The notes below the pieces were generated by a model that saw only the letters and a program-made list of their open reading frames with translations, was not told where the DNA came from and searched no databases. The position numbers and the translations under genes are program-made. Below are positions 1 to 9,152 of a DNA stretch of 64,000 nucleotides, in pieces. Source of the stretch: Actinomadura alba (GTDB lineage Bacteria; Actinomycetota; Actinomycetes; Streptosporangiales; Streptosporangiaceae). The DNA lies in contig NZ_JABVEC010000020.1 in assembly GCF_014323705.1 (NCBI RefSeq), positions 99,081-163,080 on the forward strand, in the 5' to 3' direction. The stretch's first letter is position 1. Every line of letters begins with the position of its first letter.

Positions 1-1597
1 CCGGCTTCGCGGGGTCGTACGTGTAGCGGACGTTGCCGGAGACCGCCATCTGCCGGTACCGCACCGACCCGTCGGCGGCCTGCTGCCACTGGCTCTCCAG
101 CAGCGCGTCGAGCTGGGCGCCGGTGATGTCGCCCCGGACCAGACCGACGCCGATGCCGCTGTCGTAGACGGTGCCCAGGGCGACTTCGGAGAAGAGCACC
201 TGGCCCGGAGCGTCGGCCGGGTTGGCCGGGTTGGCGGCGTACCGGAGGTCATTGCGAAGGATGCCCGGCATGGCGACCGCGAGGTCGGCTCGCCCGTCCT
301 GGTTCGCCGCCCAGCGGAAGGCGTCGGCGGTCGCGTTGTACATGGTCGACTCGGCGGCGTCTCCCGGCGCCCGGGTCAGATCGGCTGTCACTTTCGCCAC
401 CGGGGTGTTGCCCCGTTCCACCGACCGCTTCCGCCAGTACTCCGCGATCCGCAGCGTCTCAGGGTCGGGTGTCACGTCCTTGGTGTTGGCGTGGTTCACC
501 GAGGTGGTCCGGTCGCGCAACACCTCACCCGTCTTCGGGTCGAGCTGGAGGTTGATCTCGTTGATCAGCCGGCCGTGGTTGGCCGCCTCGACCACCGGCC
601 GTGGGTTGCCCGCCGGGTCGGGGAGCGTGCAGTTGACCAGCGCGTGCCAGTGCCCGGTGACGATCGCGTCGACGTCCGGGGTGATCCGGGCGTTGAAGTC
701 CACCGCCGGGCCGAACGGGTTGACGCACTCGTCGTAACCGGCACCGGACTGCTGGGAGAAGCCCTCGTGGACTACCGCCACGATGGCCCGGACGCCCTGC
801 TGTCGCAGGACCGCGGCGTACTTGTTGACCGTGTCGGCCTCGTCGAGGAAGGCGAACCCCTTCGGCGTGTACGACATCTGCTCCTCAGAGAGGAGCTTGG
901 TGGTGGCGAACACGAAGCCGACCGGGATCCGGCCGCCGCGCCCGTCGTCGACGTACTCCACGTGGTACGGCGGCAGCTTCGGCTTGCGGGTGTGCTCGTC
1001 GACGAGGTTGCCGGAGTGGTAGCCGAAGTCCGCGCCGCGGAACCGCCGCCCGGTCGAGTCTTCGAAGCAGAGGTCGTCGTCGGGGCGCCCGTCGCAGGTG
1101 CCGTCGATCATGTGGCGCAGGAACCCGTAGCCCCGGTCCATCTCGTGGTTGCCGACCGTCGAGAAGTCCAGCCCGATCGAGTTCAGGTACTCGATGGTCG
1201 GCTCGTTCCAGAACCAGCCGGTCTCATTCGGCCAGCCGGTGAAGTCGTCTCCGGCGGAGAAGAGGATCGAGTTCCGCTTGCCGGCGCGGAGCTGCTTGAG
1301 ATGGGTGGTCAGGTACGCGCCGCCGCCGACCTGCTGGGCGGGTTCCCCGGCCCGCGCCCCGGGCACGGTGGTGGTGTAGTCGCCGAAGTAGCCGTGCAGA
1401 TCGGTGATCGACATCAGCTGCACCGGCACCGGCGCCCCGGCGGTCGAGACCGCGCCGGTGGCGGTCGACGTGGCCGCGCCGGCCGCCGAGGTGGCCGCAA
1501 GGGACAAGGCCAGACCGGCGATGATCCCCAGGATCGAGGTGGAGCGTTTCCGGTGCCGGACCGGGCCGGAGCGGAATATTCGTATGGCGTGGCGCAT
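1..1597 (-). CDS. Secreted 5'-nucleotidase / metallophosphatase, C-terminus cut by window edge
   Basis: Exported two-domain nucleotidase that probably removes phosphate from extracellular nucleotides. The calcineurin-like metal motifs are visible in order: ITDLHGY (D-x-H), SAGDDFTG, STVGNHEMDRG (GNHE) and IVTGHWHALV (GHxH). They are followed by the start of the 5'-nucleotidase C-terminal domain near TPVAKVTADL. A basic N-terminus plus LGIIAGLALSLAATSAAGAA is a signal peptide. The reading frame is open to the window edge, so about 530 residues are present and the end is missing. Of two in-frame ATGs (1612 and 1597), the second has GGAG 9 bases upstream, so 1597 is preferred. It is transcribed leftwards, away from the window. 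Substrate specificity (nucleotide or cyclic nucleotide) cannot be read from the sequence. Confidence 0.9.
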   Translation of the reverse strand, partial: MRHAIRIFRSGPVRHRKRSTSILGIIAGLALSLAATSAAGAATSTATGAVSTAGAPVPVQLMSITDLHGYFGDYTTTVPGARAGEPAQQVGGGAYLTTHLKQLRAGKRNSILFSAGDDFTGWPNETGWFWNEPTIEYLNSIGLDFSTVGNHEMDRGYGFLRHMIDGTCDGRPDDDLCFEDSTGRRFRGADFGYHSGNLVDEHTRKPKLPPYHVEYVDDGRGGRIPVGFVFATTKLLSEEQMSYTPKGFAFLDEADTVNKYAAVLRQQGVRAIVAVVHEGFSQQSGAGYDECVNPFGPAVDFNARITPDVDAIVTGHWHALVNCTLPDPAGNPRPVVEAANHGRLINEINLQLDPKTGEVLRDRTTSVNHANTKDVTPDPETLRIAEYWRKRSVERGNTPVAKVTADLTRAPGDAAESTMYNATADAFRWAANQDGRADLAVAMPGILRNDLRYAANPANPADAPGQVLFSEVALGTVYDSGIGVGLVRGDITGAQLDALLESQWQQAADGSVRYRQMAVSGNVRYTYDPAKP

Positions 1598-1736
1598 GTG
1601 GTCGGGCTCCATGTGACTGAGTGGATCTTGTCCTCTCGGGAGCGTGTCGACCGGCGCTTAACGACGGATGAACGGTGGACCTGGGCAGTCTGACCAGGGG
1701 TTTACCAACGTGGCATGCCAGGAGCGCGACGACGGG

Positions 1737-1762
1737 TTCGGCCAGTTGGTTCGGCCAGTTGG
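1737..1762. repeat. 13-bp tandem duplication past a stop codon
   Basis: Two perfect adjacent copies of TTCGGCCAGTTGG (1737-1749, 1750-1762), 19 bases beyond the stop of the prolyl oligopeptidase gene. It is one of several such duplications at gene ends in this window. Confidence 0.8.
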
Positions 1763-1781
1763 TCACGGGCGGCAGGCGCTC

Positions 1782-3911
1782 TCAGTGTGGTTCTGCGGCA
1801 CACTCGTGCAGACGCGTGGTCGCCTCGCCCGGCGATAGACCGGTGTGTTCTCCGGCGAAGGTCAGGATGTCCGCGGTCAGGGCGCGTTCCTTGCTTGCGG
1901 GGGAAGCGGCGTGGGCGGTGTCGGGTTCTCGGCGCATGAGGATCGGCCGGTCACCGCTGGTGGCGTGCTGGAGGGCAGCGCACATTTTGGTGACGTGGGC
2001 CTCTCCGGTCTGCAGGTCGGTCACCGCACCGGTGAAGAGGAATGCCGGATAGTGGGTTCCGGGCGTGATGTTGTGGTACGGGGAGTATTCGAGCAGCCAA
2101 GGGAGCTGTTCGGGTTCGGAGGCGGTGCCGAATTCGTCGGTCCATGTGCATCCCAGACCGAAGTGCTCGTAGCGCACCATGTCGCAGAGCGGTCCCGCGG
2201 CGATGACCGCGGCGTACAGATCCGGTCGCCGCATCGCGGCGGCGGTGACCAGTAGGCCGCCACCGGATACGCCATAGCTCGCCAGTTGGTCACGGGTGGT
2301 CCGGCCGGTGTCGATGAGCCAGGCCGCGGCGTCGTTGAAGTCGCTGATCGCCCGGTGCTTGTGCGGTCCGCGCCCGGCGTCGTGCCAGCATTGGCCCGCT
2401 TCGCCGCCTCCGCGTACGCAGGCGACCGCGTAGGTGCCGCCGGCGCCGACCCATGCGGCCGCCAGAGGGAAGAACCATGGGCGCATGGGCATGCCGAAGC
2501 TGCCGTAGCCGTACAGGAGGGTGGGACGGGGGCCCTGATGGTCCTCGGCCGGGGTGAACAGGAACAGCGTGACCTCGGTGCCGTCGCCCGCGTGATAGCG
2601 AACGCTGCGGCTGCGGACCTTTGGAGTGTGTCCGGCCATCGCGGCACCGGTTTCCTGTTCCGTCTCCCCGCTGACGGCGTCGTAGCGATGGATGGTGGGC
2701 GGAGTGGTCGCGTCGCAGTAGCTGAACCATGCGTGATGTCCGTGCGGGATCTTTGTCCGCAGGGTCGATACGACGCCCGCGCCGGGCAGGGGCAGACGGC
2801 TGAGCTGCCGGCCGCCCGCCAGGTCGTGCAGTGTCACGGTGGAGGTGCCGTGGCGGGTGCGTGCCACCAGGAGGAGCGGCCGCGGAAGGGCCGGGTCGTC
2901 CAGGACCAGACACTCGTCCAGCGGGGCCTCGGGATCTTCGGCCACCAGCGTGCGCCATGCGGCCGGGTCGGTATCGTTTCGACGCGCCGTGCAGATGCGG
3001 CCGCACGGGGCCTGGTAGTCGGTGACCAGCAGCAGATCGCCGTCCGCGAGGAAGCGTGGGAGAACACGGGCGCGTACGGCGGACCCGTCCACGAGCTTGC
3101 CGAAACGCGGGGCCTTCGGATCGATGAGTTCGGCCACGTGCACATCGTTGTGCGAGGCGGGCCCGGCCATCGCGGTGATCGCCAGGTACCGGCCGTCGGC
3201 GCTGACCGTGAGGCCGTAATAGTGGTCCGGGGCATCGTCGCCCCCGAACACCACCGTGTCGGCCTGCCACGGCGTACCGATTCGATGCAACCTCACCCGC
3301 CGCTGCAAACGCCGGTCGCCGGGAGGCAGTTCCTCATCAGGAACGCGGCTGACGTAGTAGAACGCATCTCCTCCCGGCAGCCAGGCGAGCGAGGTGTTGC
3401 GGGCGCGGGGCAACGGTCCGTCCACCACTTCGCCGGTACGCACGTCCAGCACCACGATGTCGCTGCCGGGCTGCTCGGCGACCTCCATCTGGACGGCCAC
3501 CCGTTCGCCCTCACGCGACGGCCACCAGGCGTACAGCCCGGTATGGCCGGACGGATCGAGTTCCACCGGATCGACCAGTGCGCGCCTGTTCCCCTCGGCG
3601 TCGATGACGAGCAGGCGCCGTTGCTCATCTCCGCGCAACTGTTCGGCGAGGAACATGACCGATCCACGCACCATGGGAGGCTCGGACACGCCGAAGGATG
3701 ACACCTGATCTACCAAGTACGCCCACGATCGCAGTTCCTCACGCCATCCGGCGCGGAACGCTCGGAAGAGCCGATCCTGAGCCGCGGCCCAGGCCCGTAC
3801 ACGCGCATCAGTCCCGTCTTCCAGCCACCGGTAGGGATCGGCGACCGGGAAACCGAACAGATCCTCCACCACATCACCGCGGCGGGCGACAGGGTAGGAC
3901 AATCGCGCCAC
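1782..3911 (-). CDS. Prolyl oligopeptidase family serine peptidase (S9A)
   Basis: Cytosolic peptidase expected to cleave short peptides after proline. The N-terminal part has the family opening (DPYRWLED) and a beta-propeller; the C-terminal part is an alpha/beta hydrolase. The nucleophile is the Ser in YGVSGGG (about residue 549), with the acid in GAVTDLQTG (about 632) and the His in DTAHAAS (about 667). The family's usual serine motif is GGSNGG, so GVSGGG is a variant but keeps G-x-S-x-G. At about 709 residues it has normal length. The GTG at 3911 is chosen because GGAGG lies 8 bases upstream; ATGs further out (3956, 3944) have no good ribosome site. No signal peptide is seen, and there is no operon partner. 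Confidence 0.9.
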   Translation of the reverse strand: MARLSYPVARRGDVVEDLFGFPVADPYRWLEDGTDARVRAWAAAQDRLFRAFRAGWREELRSWAYLVDQVSSFGVSEPPMVRGSVMFLAEQLRGDEQRRLLVIDAEGNRRALVDPVELDPSGHTGLYAWWPSREGERVAVQMEVAEQPGSDIVVLDVRTGEVVDGPLPRARNTSLAWLPGGDAFYYVSRVPDEELPPGDRRLQRRVRLHRIGTPWQADTVVFGGDDAPDHYYGLTVSADGRYLAITAMAGPASHNDVHVAELIDPKAPRFGKLVDGSAVRARVLPRFLADGDLLLVTDYQAPCGRICTARRNDTDPAAWRTLVAEDPEAPLDECLVLDDPALPRPLLLVARTRHGTSTVTLHDLAGGRQLSRLPLPGAGVVSTLRTKIPHGHHAWFSYCDATTPPTIHRYDAVSGETEQETGAAMAGHTPKVRSRSVRYHAGDGTEVTLFLFTPAEDHQGPRPTLLYGYGSFGMPMRPWFFPLAAAWVGAGGTYAVACVRGGGEAGQCWHDAGRGPHKHRAISDFNDAAAWLIDTGRTTRDQLASYGVSGGGLLVTAAAMRRPDLYAAVIAAGPLCDMVRYEHFGLGCTWTDEFGTASEPEQLPWLLEYSPYHNITPGTHYPAFLFTGAVTDLQTGEAHVTKMCAALQHATSGDRPILMRREPDTAHAASPASKERALTADILTFAGEHTGLSPGEATTRLHECAAEPH

Positions 3912-4558
3912 GAACGCCCCCTCCGACGTATTCCCGCTTGCCATGGGCCGGGGCACTGCGGCGTTGGCCGACCGCAGTACCCCGACTCACTCAGCTATGA
4001 CTCGCCTCGAAGGATGTCCTCCTGCCAGCGGCGTATGCCTCCAGAGCGGGGAGCCGGACCGGTTGAACTATAGGGCAGGTATCCATTCATAATATCCTCC
4101 CGGATTCCTGCGTTTCGCCCGAAATGAGCGATTACGCCGACGACTATCCCCGCGCCCACGATCGATAAACCAAGAAGCGCTCTCCCCCGGCACGCCTGTC
4201 CGCGTGTGCTGCTGCGTTAAGCACCGATCCTCCCGGTCATCCCTCTGCGGAAACTTCGCGCAAAGAAGGAGGCATACTGAGGATGCCATGCGAAGATCGA
4301 TCTCTTAAAAAGTAATTCGGGGCTTTGCCGGACCGGAATCTTCTGCCACCACAAAACAGATCACATGCAAAGGGTTGTCAACCTTTGCCCCGTCGCCGCG
4401 TGACTCCACCAGGACGATCTACCACCTCGGTGTCGGTGGGGCCCACGTGGCCGCGGCGAGCAGCCTGGACCTCGCCCTCAACCCCTGCTCATCAAGATCC
4501 GAGATCATGACGTCGATGGAGAGGGAGAATGCCGGGCGGAAGCGGCGAACAGGAGTAG
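3912..4558. other. Intergenic region with a lower-GC patch
   Basis: About 650 bases between two divergent genes. The 4060-4330 stretch is visibly less GC-rich than its surroundings. It holds AAGGAGG (4267-4273) ahead of a 10-codon frame at 4284 (MPCEDRSLKK), and a bulged hairpin with arms GCAAAG/CTTTGC at 4367-4388. No convincing gene is seen. Promoters for both neighbours must lie here. Confidence 0.5.
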
Positions 4559-5563
4559 ATGGTGACCGGACGGGCGAGCGGGAGCATCTTCGGGCTGGCG
4601 TACGGGGACGCGTTGGGGAAACCGACCGAGTTCCTCGACATGCGGCGGATCGTCAAGAGGTACGGGCCCGACGGCCCGCGTGAGCTCGAGGGGGCGCCGG
4701 CGCTGGTCACCGACGACACACAGATGGCGCTCGCCGTCGGGGAAGGACTCGTCTACGCGCTGACCCATCCGCCGTTCACCCCCGATCTGGTGGCCCCGAT
4801 CTGGCGGCGGAAGTTCGTCGACTGGGCGCGGAGCCCGGACAACAACCGGGCGCCGGGCAACACGTGCATGCGGGCCATCGCCGGCCTGGCCGAAGGGCAT
4901 CCGTGGGTCAAGGCGACGATCCAGGGCTCCAAGGGTTGCGGCGCGAACATGCGCGTGACGCCGGTGGGGCTGGTGCCCGGCCTGACCGGTGAAGAGCGGT
5001 CGGGGGCGGCTCAGCTTCAGGCGGCGCTCACCCACGGGCACCCGACGGGTCTGGCCGCCAGCGAGCTCACCGCGTACGTGGTGTGGTGGCTTCGCGAGGG
5101 CATGGCGCCCACGGAACTGCAGAGCGCGCTTCGCGAACACTGCCGTTCGCAGCGCACCACCTACCACGAACGCTGGCTGGGCGAGCTGTGGCAGCGTCCG
5201 GGTGTCAGCACCCCGGCGGAGTTCATCGCACGCGGCTGGGACGAGTGCCTGGAGGTCCTCGACCGTCTAGACGCGGCGTTGCCGGTGGCCGATCGGAACG
5301 CCGACCCCTGCCTGGCGACCGGCGGCGGCTGGATCGCCGAGGAGGCGCTGGCCACGGCGCTGCTCTGTTTCCTGATGTTTCCCGATGACCCGGTGGCGGC
5401 GATCTGGCGGGGCGCGGCGAGCTCGGGCGATTCGGACTCGATCGCGTGCCTGGCGGGAGCGTTCGCGGGCGCATACCTGGGCATGGACGCCTGGCCGGCC
5501 GAGTGGGCGACGCGCATCGAGTACGCCGATCGGCTGACTCGTCTCGGCCGCGCCTTCGATTAG
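4559..5563 (+). CDS. ADP-ribosylglycohydrolase family protein
   Basis: DraG/ARH-type hydrolase that removes ADP-ribose from proteins or small molecules using a di-magnesium centre. The opening GSIFGLAYGDALGKPTEF, the metal motif VTDDTQM (about residues 50-56) and the C-terminal GDSDSIACLAGAFAGAYLG are hallmarks of the family. At 334 residues it is full length. AGGAG at 4551-4555 precedes ATG 4559 closely (3 bases) and GTG 4562 more normally (6 bases), so the true start may be 4562. It stands alone. No ADP-ribosyltransferase is seen nearby, so the target is unknown. Confidence 0.88.
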   Translation: MVTGRASGSIFGLAYGDALGKPTEFLDMRRIVKRYGPDGPRELEGAPALVTDDTQMALAVGEGLVYALTHPPFTPDLVAPIWRRKFVDWARSPDNNRAPGNTCMRAIAGLAEGHPWVKATIQGSKGCGANMRVTPVGLVPGLTGEERSGAAQLQAALTHGHPTGLAASELTAYVVWWLREGMAPTELQSALREHCRSQRTTYHERWLGELWQRPGVSTPAEFIARGWDECLEVLDRLDAALPVADRNADPCLATGGGWIAEEALATALLCFLMFPDDPVAAIWRGAASSGDSDSIACLAGAFAGAYLGMDAWPAEWATRIEYADRLTRLGRAFD

Positions 5564-5752
5564 CGGGGGTGATGCCGGCGACTCCGGTCCGACCGCCGGT
5601 TCAGCAGAACGTGAACGGCGGTAGGTGGCAACAGGCCGGCAACGTGCGCCCGGCTGCCGTGGGCGGCCGGGCGCTCGTCGATGGTGCGGTGCCGGGGAGC
5701 GTTCCCGGCGGGCGGATCAGGAATCCCGCCGATCAACGCCCGCTCGCGGCGG

Positions 5753-6505
5753 TCAGAAGTAGCAGATGAAGGCGGTCGTGGTGCCCGCTCCGGTGACCAT
5801 TCCGGTGGCCTGCTCCACGGCGATCACCGTCGAGACCCTGGTGTGGCCCAGGCAGCCCATGTTGGCGAACTCCTGACCCCGGGGGTCGGCGCTGACGATG
5901 TTGCCGTTCGCATCGGCCTGCAACGCCCTGCCCGCCGGGTACGGTCCGGCCCCGTCGGGCCGGATCGTGTAGAACCGTACGACACCGTTCGGCCAGAGGG
6001 CGCTCCCCCGCGCGAACATGCGACCGCCACTGTTGAACGGGCCCTGGGTCGTCGTCACCCACACGGTGCCGCGGGGAACCGACGCCGGTTCCAGCAGCCG
6101 GTACGGCGAGTTGACGTTGTCGGAATATGCCTGGTCTCGGCTGGCCGGTGGGACACAGACGAGATCGTTCGGCCGGACCAGGCGCCACACGAATCCGGTC
6201 TTGCAGGTGTTCGGCCCCCACGCGCCGCCGTTCGGCTCCCGCCGGTACGGGGCCCATGCGTTCTCGTCCACCGCCTGGTCACGGATCTGCGGGGTCACGC
6301 AGACCTGGTCACCCGGCACGGCCTCGCGCCAGACGAAGCCGTTCTTGCAGGTGTACGGCCCATACGGCGCCGCCACGGCGGCCGGCGCCTCGACGGCCAC
6401 CACACCCGCGGCCACCGCCAACGCCGCGAGCACCCGGCCCAACGCCCGGCGCACGCCGACGCCACGGCCGATTCCGCCGTGTGTCGTGGTTTTCTCACGC
6501 TTCAC
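5753..6505 (-). CDS. Secreted protein with two TCK-GFVWR repeats
   Basis: Exported protein of about 250 residues and unknown function. After a signal peptide (VLAALAVAAGVVAVEAPAAVAA) come two tandem copies of a roughly 45-residue unit. Each contains TCKxGFVWR, then DxVCV, then a RDQA and APYR/SPYR ending. Each copy has two cysteines that could form a disulfide. This repeat is familiar from uncharacterised secreted actinobacterial proteins. The C-terminal about 130 residues form a separate, glycine-rich beta-type segment starting PRGTVWVTTTQGPF. GTG 6505 is chosen for AAGGAAG 6 bases upstream. Convergent with the ADP-ribosylglycohydrolase gene. No catalytic motif is recognised. Confidence 0.75.
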   Translation of the reverse strand: MKREKTTTHGGIGRGVGVRRALGRVLAALAVAAGVVAVEAPAAVAAPYGPYTCKNGFVWREAVPGDQVCVTPQIRDQAVDENAWAPYRREPNGGAWGPNTCKTGFVWRLVRPNDLVCVPPASRDQAYSDNVNSPYRLLEPASVPRGTVWVTTTQGPFNSGGRMFARGSALWPNGVVRFYTIRPDGAGPYPAGRALQADANGNIVSADPRGQEFANMGCLGHTRVSTVIAVEQATGMVTGAGTTTAFICYF

Positions 6506-7029
6506 TTTCCGCTTCCTTTCCCCCCGCCGCTCCGCTCGCATATGGCCATTCGATAAATGGCCGACGTCGAGCGGGCAACATAATCCCTGCCGAAACAACA
6601 CCGACCAAGATTGATCGGACCGGCACATCATTAGACGCATCGGCGCCATATCCCGTCAATTGCGGAATGGGATGTGACCGGAAGCGGTAGCCCGGCGAAC
6701 CGCAGTGCCGGTTCCGCCGTCTAATGGAGCTTCCGGCCCGGAGCCGCCGGTGCTCCTTGCCGGGCCGGCGTACCCCGAGGTGGCGGTGCGGCGGATCCGA
6801 GGAGTAGTCGCGTGAGTGCTGAGAGGATCGCCCGCGCCGCCGGCCGGCGTACCCAGGACGAGGGTAAGTCACCCAGTTGGGACAGCTGTGATCTTTACAT
6901 GTGGAAATCTGTGGATTACCTTGATCATCACGTCGTGAATTACCTGTTGGGTGGCGCCCCCGACACAGAACGTGATTGCCCTGCCCCGGTGGGTGAGGCT
7001 TTCATCGAAGTGACGACAGGAGATTTGCC
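6506..7029. other. Divergent intergenic region
   Basis: About 520 bases between two divergent genes for secreted proteins. It contains AT-rich stretches around 6540-6640 and 6890-6945 suited to promoters. No gene, hairpin of note or repeat was recognised. The ribosome site AGGAG of the next gene is at its right edge. Confidence 0.5.
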
Positions 7030-9057
7030 GTGGGCTCCTCCGAGAACATGCAATCCCCATCCGGTCAACGACAAGCGTCCTCTCACGAAACATCGGTCAT
7101 CCATTCACAGCGGGCGACTAACCGCTCCCGGCGGCGCATAAGGCGCCGGGTCTCGGTGCTGGTGGCCCTGGTAGCGGGCGCCGCCGTCGTCATCGCGAAT
7201 GCGCCCATGGGCGGAACGAACGGCACCATCAGAACTGACGACACGGTCCTGTCCTCGGCCCCGAAGTACGCCATCGGCCTGCAGCCGGCGAAGGACCCGG
7301 GACCCTTCCCGGAGAGCGTCACACCGACGACTCGCACCATCACGATCGCTGGTGTGCGTGACGGTGAAAGCGAATTCGACGTCGTCAGGTACAGCCAGGT
7401 GCAGCCGAAGACACCTGGGCAAATGGACTTCGACCACTTCCACACCGGCATCGAGATCCCGTGGTGGCTGCGCAAGTGGGCCCATGAGCGTCCTGACCTC
7501 GTCGACCTGTACATCGTCGGGGAGAGCTTCAGCGGTCAGCCGATCTACCAGCTGACCATCACGGACAAGTCCACCGGTGCCGACACCGACAAGCCGGCCG
7601 CCTTCTTCGAAGGAAATCGGCATTCCGGCGAAGTGTCCTCAGCCGAGAGTTCGCTGTGGCTCGCTCACCATTTGATCACACAGGCCGGCAAGGACAAAAA
7701 GGTCGACAAACTGCTCGCCGAAAAGGCCTTCTACATACGGCCGGTCAACAATCCGGACGGGCACGACCTGTACCTCTACACCGCTCAGACGAACCGGTCG
7801 ACGGTGCGGCCGTATGACAACGACGGGGACGGCAAGATCGACGAGGACCCCGGCGAGGATCTCAACCGGGACGGATACCTGAGCCAGATGCGCCAGTACG
7901 TCGGGGCAGGCAAGGGAACGCACGTGATCGACGAGCGTGACCCGGCCAAGAACACCATGCAGAACGTCGGCGCCGGTAAGGGTGACCACCTCATGTTCTC
8001 CGAGGGGGTGGACAACGACGGTAACGGTGGCTACAACGAGGACGGTGTCGGCGGGCTCGACCTGCACCGCAACTATCCCTACAACTGGCACGTGATGCCG
8101 GAGGCCGACGAGACGGGGCGGAACCTGACCCAGGGCGGTGCCGGCGAGTATCCGTTGTCGGAGCCGGAGACCCGCCATGTGTACAACTGGCTGATGTCGC
8201 ACACCAACATCGGGGTGGTGAACAGCATGGACACGCGGGTGCCCATGCACCTGCGGGGCCCCTCAACGTGTGACCCGACCGAGTGCATGTACACGGGCGA
8301 CCGCAAACTGTACGAGCACTTCGACAAGGCAGGCGCCGGGTTCACTGGCTACCGGTATACCGGCAGTGTCTATATCGACTACGCCACCCGCAACGGCGGT
8401 GACCCCGAGCCGCTGTTCGGTCACGGGCCCGACTTCGGATACTTCCAGTACGGCGCGATCTGGTACGGCGACGAACTATGGAACGGCGGCGACTTCACCG
8501 ACTACGACGGCGATGACAGATTCGCCGACTGGGAGCGATCAAGGTGGTGCGCCGAGAACGGCCGTACCAACTGCTTCCTGCCGTGGACCACGTTCCAGCA
8601 CCCGAAGCTCGGCAAAGTCGAGATCGGCGGGATCAACCCGAAGTTCTGGTCGCAGAACCCGTCACCGGATCTGATCGGTAAGTGGGCTGCGAACCAGGCG
8701 CGTTTCAACCTCTACCTGTCCGAGTCGCTGCCGCAGGTGAAGCTCTCGCAGGTGAATGTCAAGGCGCTCAGGGGCGGCCAGAGTGACGGTGCGACGCACG
8801 AGATCGCGGCCACGGTCACGAACACGGGCCGCATCCCCACCGCGCTGGAGCAGGCGAAGGAAATCAAGATCGTCGCCCCTGACACCGTCGAGGTCGAAGG
8901 CGCGAGGGTCGTCGGTGGAGCTCCAGAGTTCTACCTGGATGGTGGGAGGACAGAGAAGGTGAAGCTCCGGGTGATCAAGGCGGACGCCGACACGATCACT
9001 GTGAAGGCCGTCAGTGTTCGCGGAGGTCTGTCCTCCGCGCCGGCACGTCTGAGCTGA
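7030..9057 (+). CDS. Secreted M14-family zinc carboxypeptidase-like protein
   Basis: Large exported M14 peptidase-like protein (675 residues). A long basic N-terminus leads into VSVLVALVAGAAVVIANA (signal or anchor). The first zinc pair is in FFEGNRHSGEVSSAE (H-x-x-E). Then follow PVNNPDGHD, acidic calcium-like loops (DNDGDGKIDED; DNDGNGGYNEDG), LDLHRNYPYNW, and KVEIGG, which supplies the probable catalytic Glu. The third zinc ligand, normally His in a YHT/LHT-like position, appears to be Asp in NSMDTRVPMHLRGP, so catalysis is uncertain. The last about 110 residues form a beta-sandwich-like domain. GTG start with AGGAG 7 bases upstream. Convergent with the S8 protease gene across a perfect palindrome. 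Confidence 0.85.
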   Translation: MGSSENMQSPSGQRQASSHETSVIHSQRATNRSRRRIRRRVSVLVALVAGAAVVIANAPMGGTNGTIRTDDTVLSSAPKYAIGLQPAKDPGPFPESVTPTTRTITIAGVRDGESEFDVVRYSQVQPKTPGQMDFDHFHTGIEIPWWLRKWAHERPDLVDLYIVGESFSGQPIYQLTITDKSTGADTDKPAAFFEGNRHSGEVSSAESSLWLAHHLITQAGKDKKVDKLLAEKAFYIRPVNNPDGHDLYLYTAQTNRSTVRPYDNDGDGKIDEDPGEDLNRDGYLSQMRQYVGAGKGTHVIDERDPAKNTMQNVGAGKGDHLMFSEGVDNDGNGGYNEDGVGGLDLHRNYPYNWHVMPEADETGRNLTQGGAGEYPLSEPETRHVYNWLMSHTNIGVVNSMDTRVPMHLRGPSTCDPTECMYTGDRKLYEHFDKAGAGFTGYRYTGSVYIDYATRNGGDPEPLFGHGPDFGYFQYGAIWYGDELWNGGDFTDYDGDDRFADWERSRWCAENGRTNCFLPWTTFQHPKLGKVEIGGINPKFWSQNPSPDLIGKWAANQARFNLYLSESLPQVKLSQVNVKALRGGQSDGATHEIAATVTNTGRIPTALEQAKEIKIVAPDTVEVEGARVVGGAPEFYLDGGRTEKVKLRVIKADADTITVKAVSVRGGLSSAPARLS

Positions 9058-9067
9058 CCTCCTGGCA

Positions 9068-9113
9068 GTACGCCGTCCGATGCGTTTCCGCGGAAACGCA
9101 TCGGACGGCGTAC
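9068..9113. terminator. 46-bp perfect palindrome, bidirectional terminator candidate
   Basis: Two 23-base arms meet with no spacer (9068-9090 and 9091-9113; centre TTTCCG|CGGAAA). It lies between the convergent M14 and S8 genes. The position and very stable stem suggest a shared terminator. There is no clear T-run, as is usual for actinobacteria. Confidence 0.75.
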
Positions 9114-9152
9114 GAGCAAGGCTCTTTATGAGCGGGATCCTGACTCAGGTCA

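Noticed and set aside
491..1693. Long plus-strand open frame opposite the 5'-nucleotidase
   Set aside because: It is a high-GC antisense shadow. The minus strand encodes clear metallophosphatase motifs throughout.
2286..3701. 471-codon plus-strand frame opposite the prolyl oligopeptidase
   Set aside because: No domain or ribosome site, and the composition is of shadow type; the minus-strand gene has a full catalytic triad.
4068..4289. Small minus-strand frame (73 codons) in the lower-GC gap
   Set aside because: No ribosome site, no recognisable domain, and the codon positions do not show the expected third-base GC bias.
4284..4316. 10-codon frame after AAGGAGG, possible leader peptide
   Set aside because: The Shine-Dalgarno match is good, but there is no attenuator structure and the next gene is about 240 bases away. 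Chance cannot be excluded.
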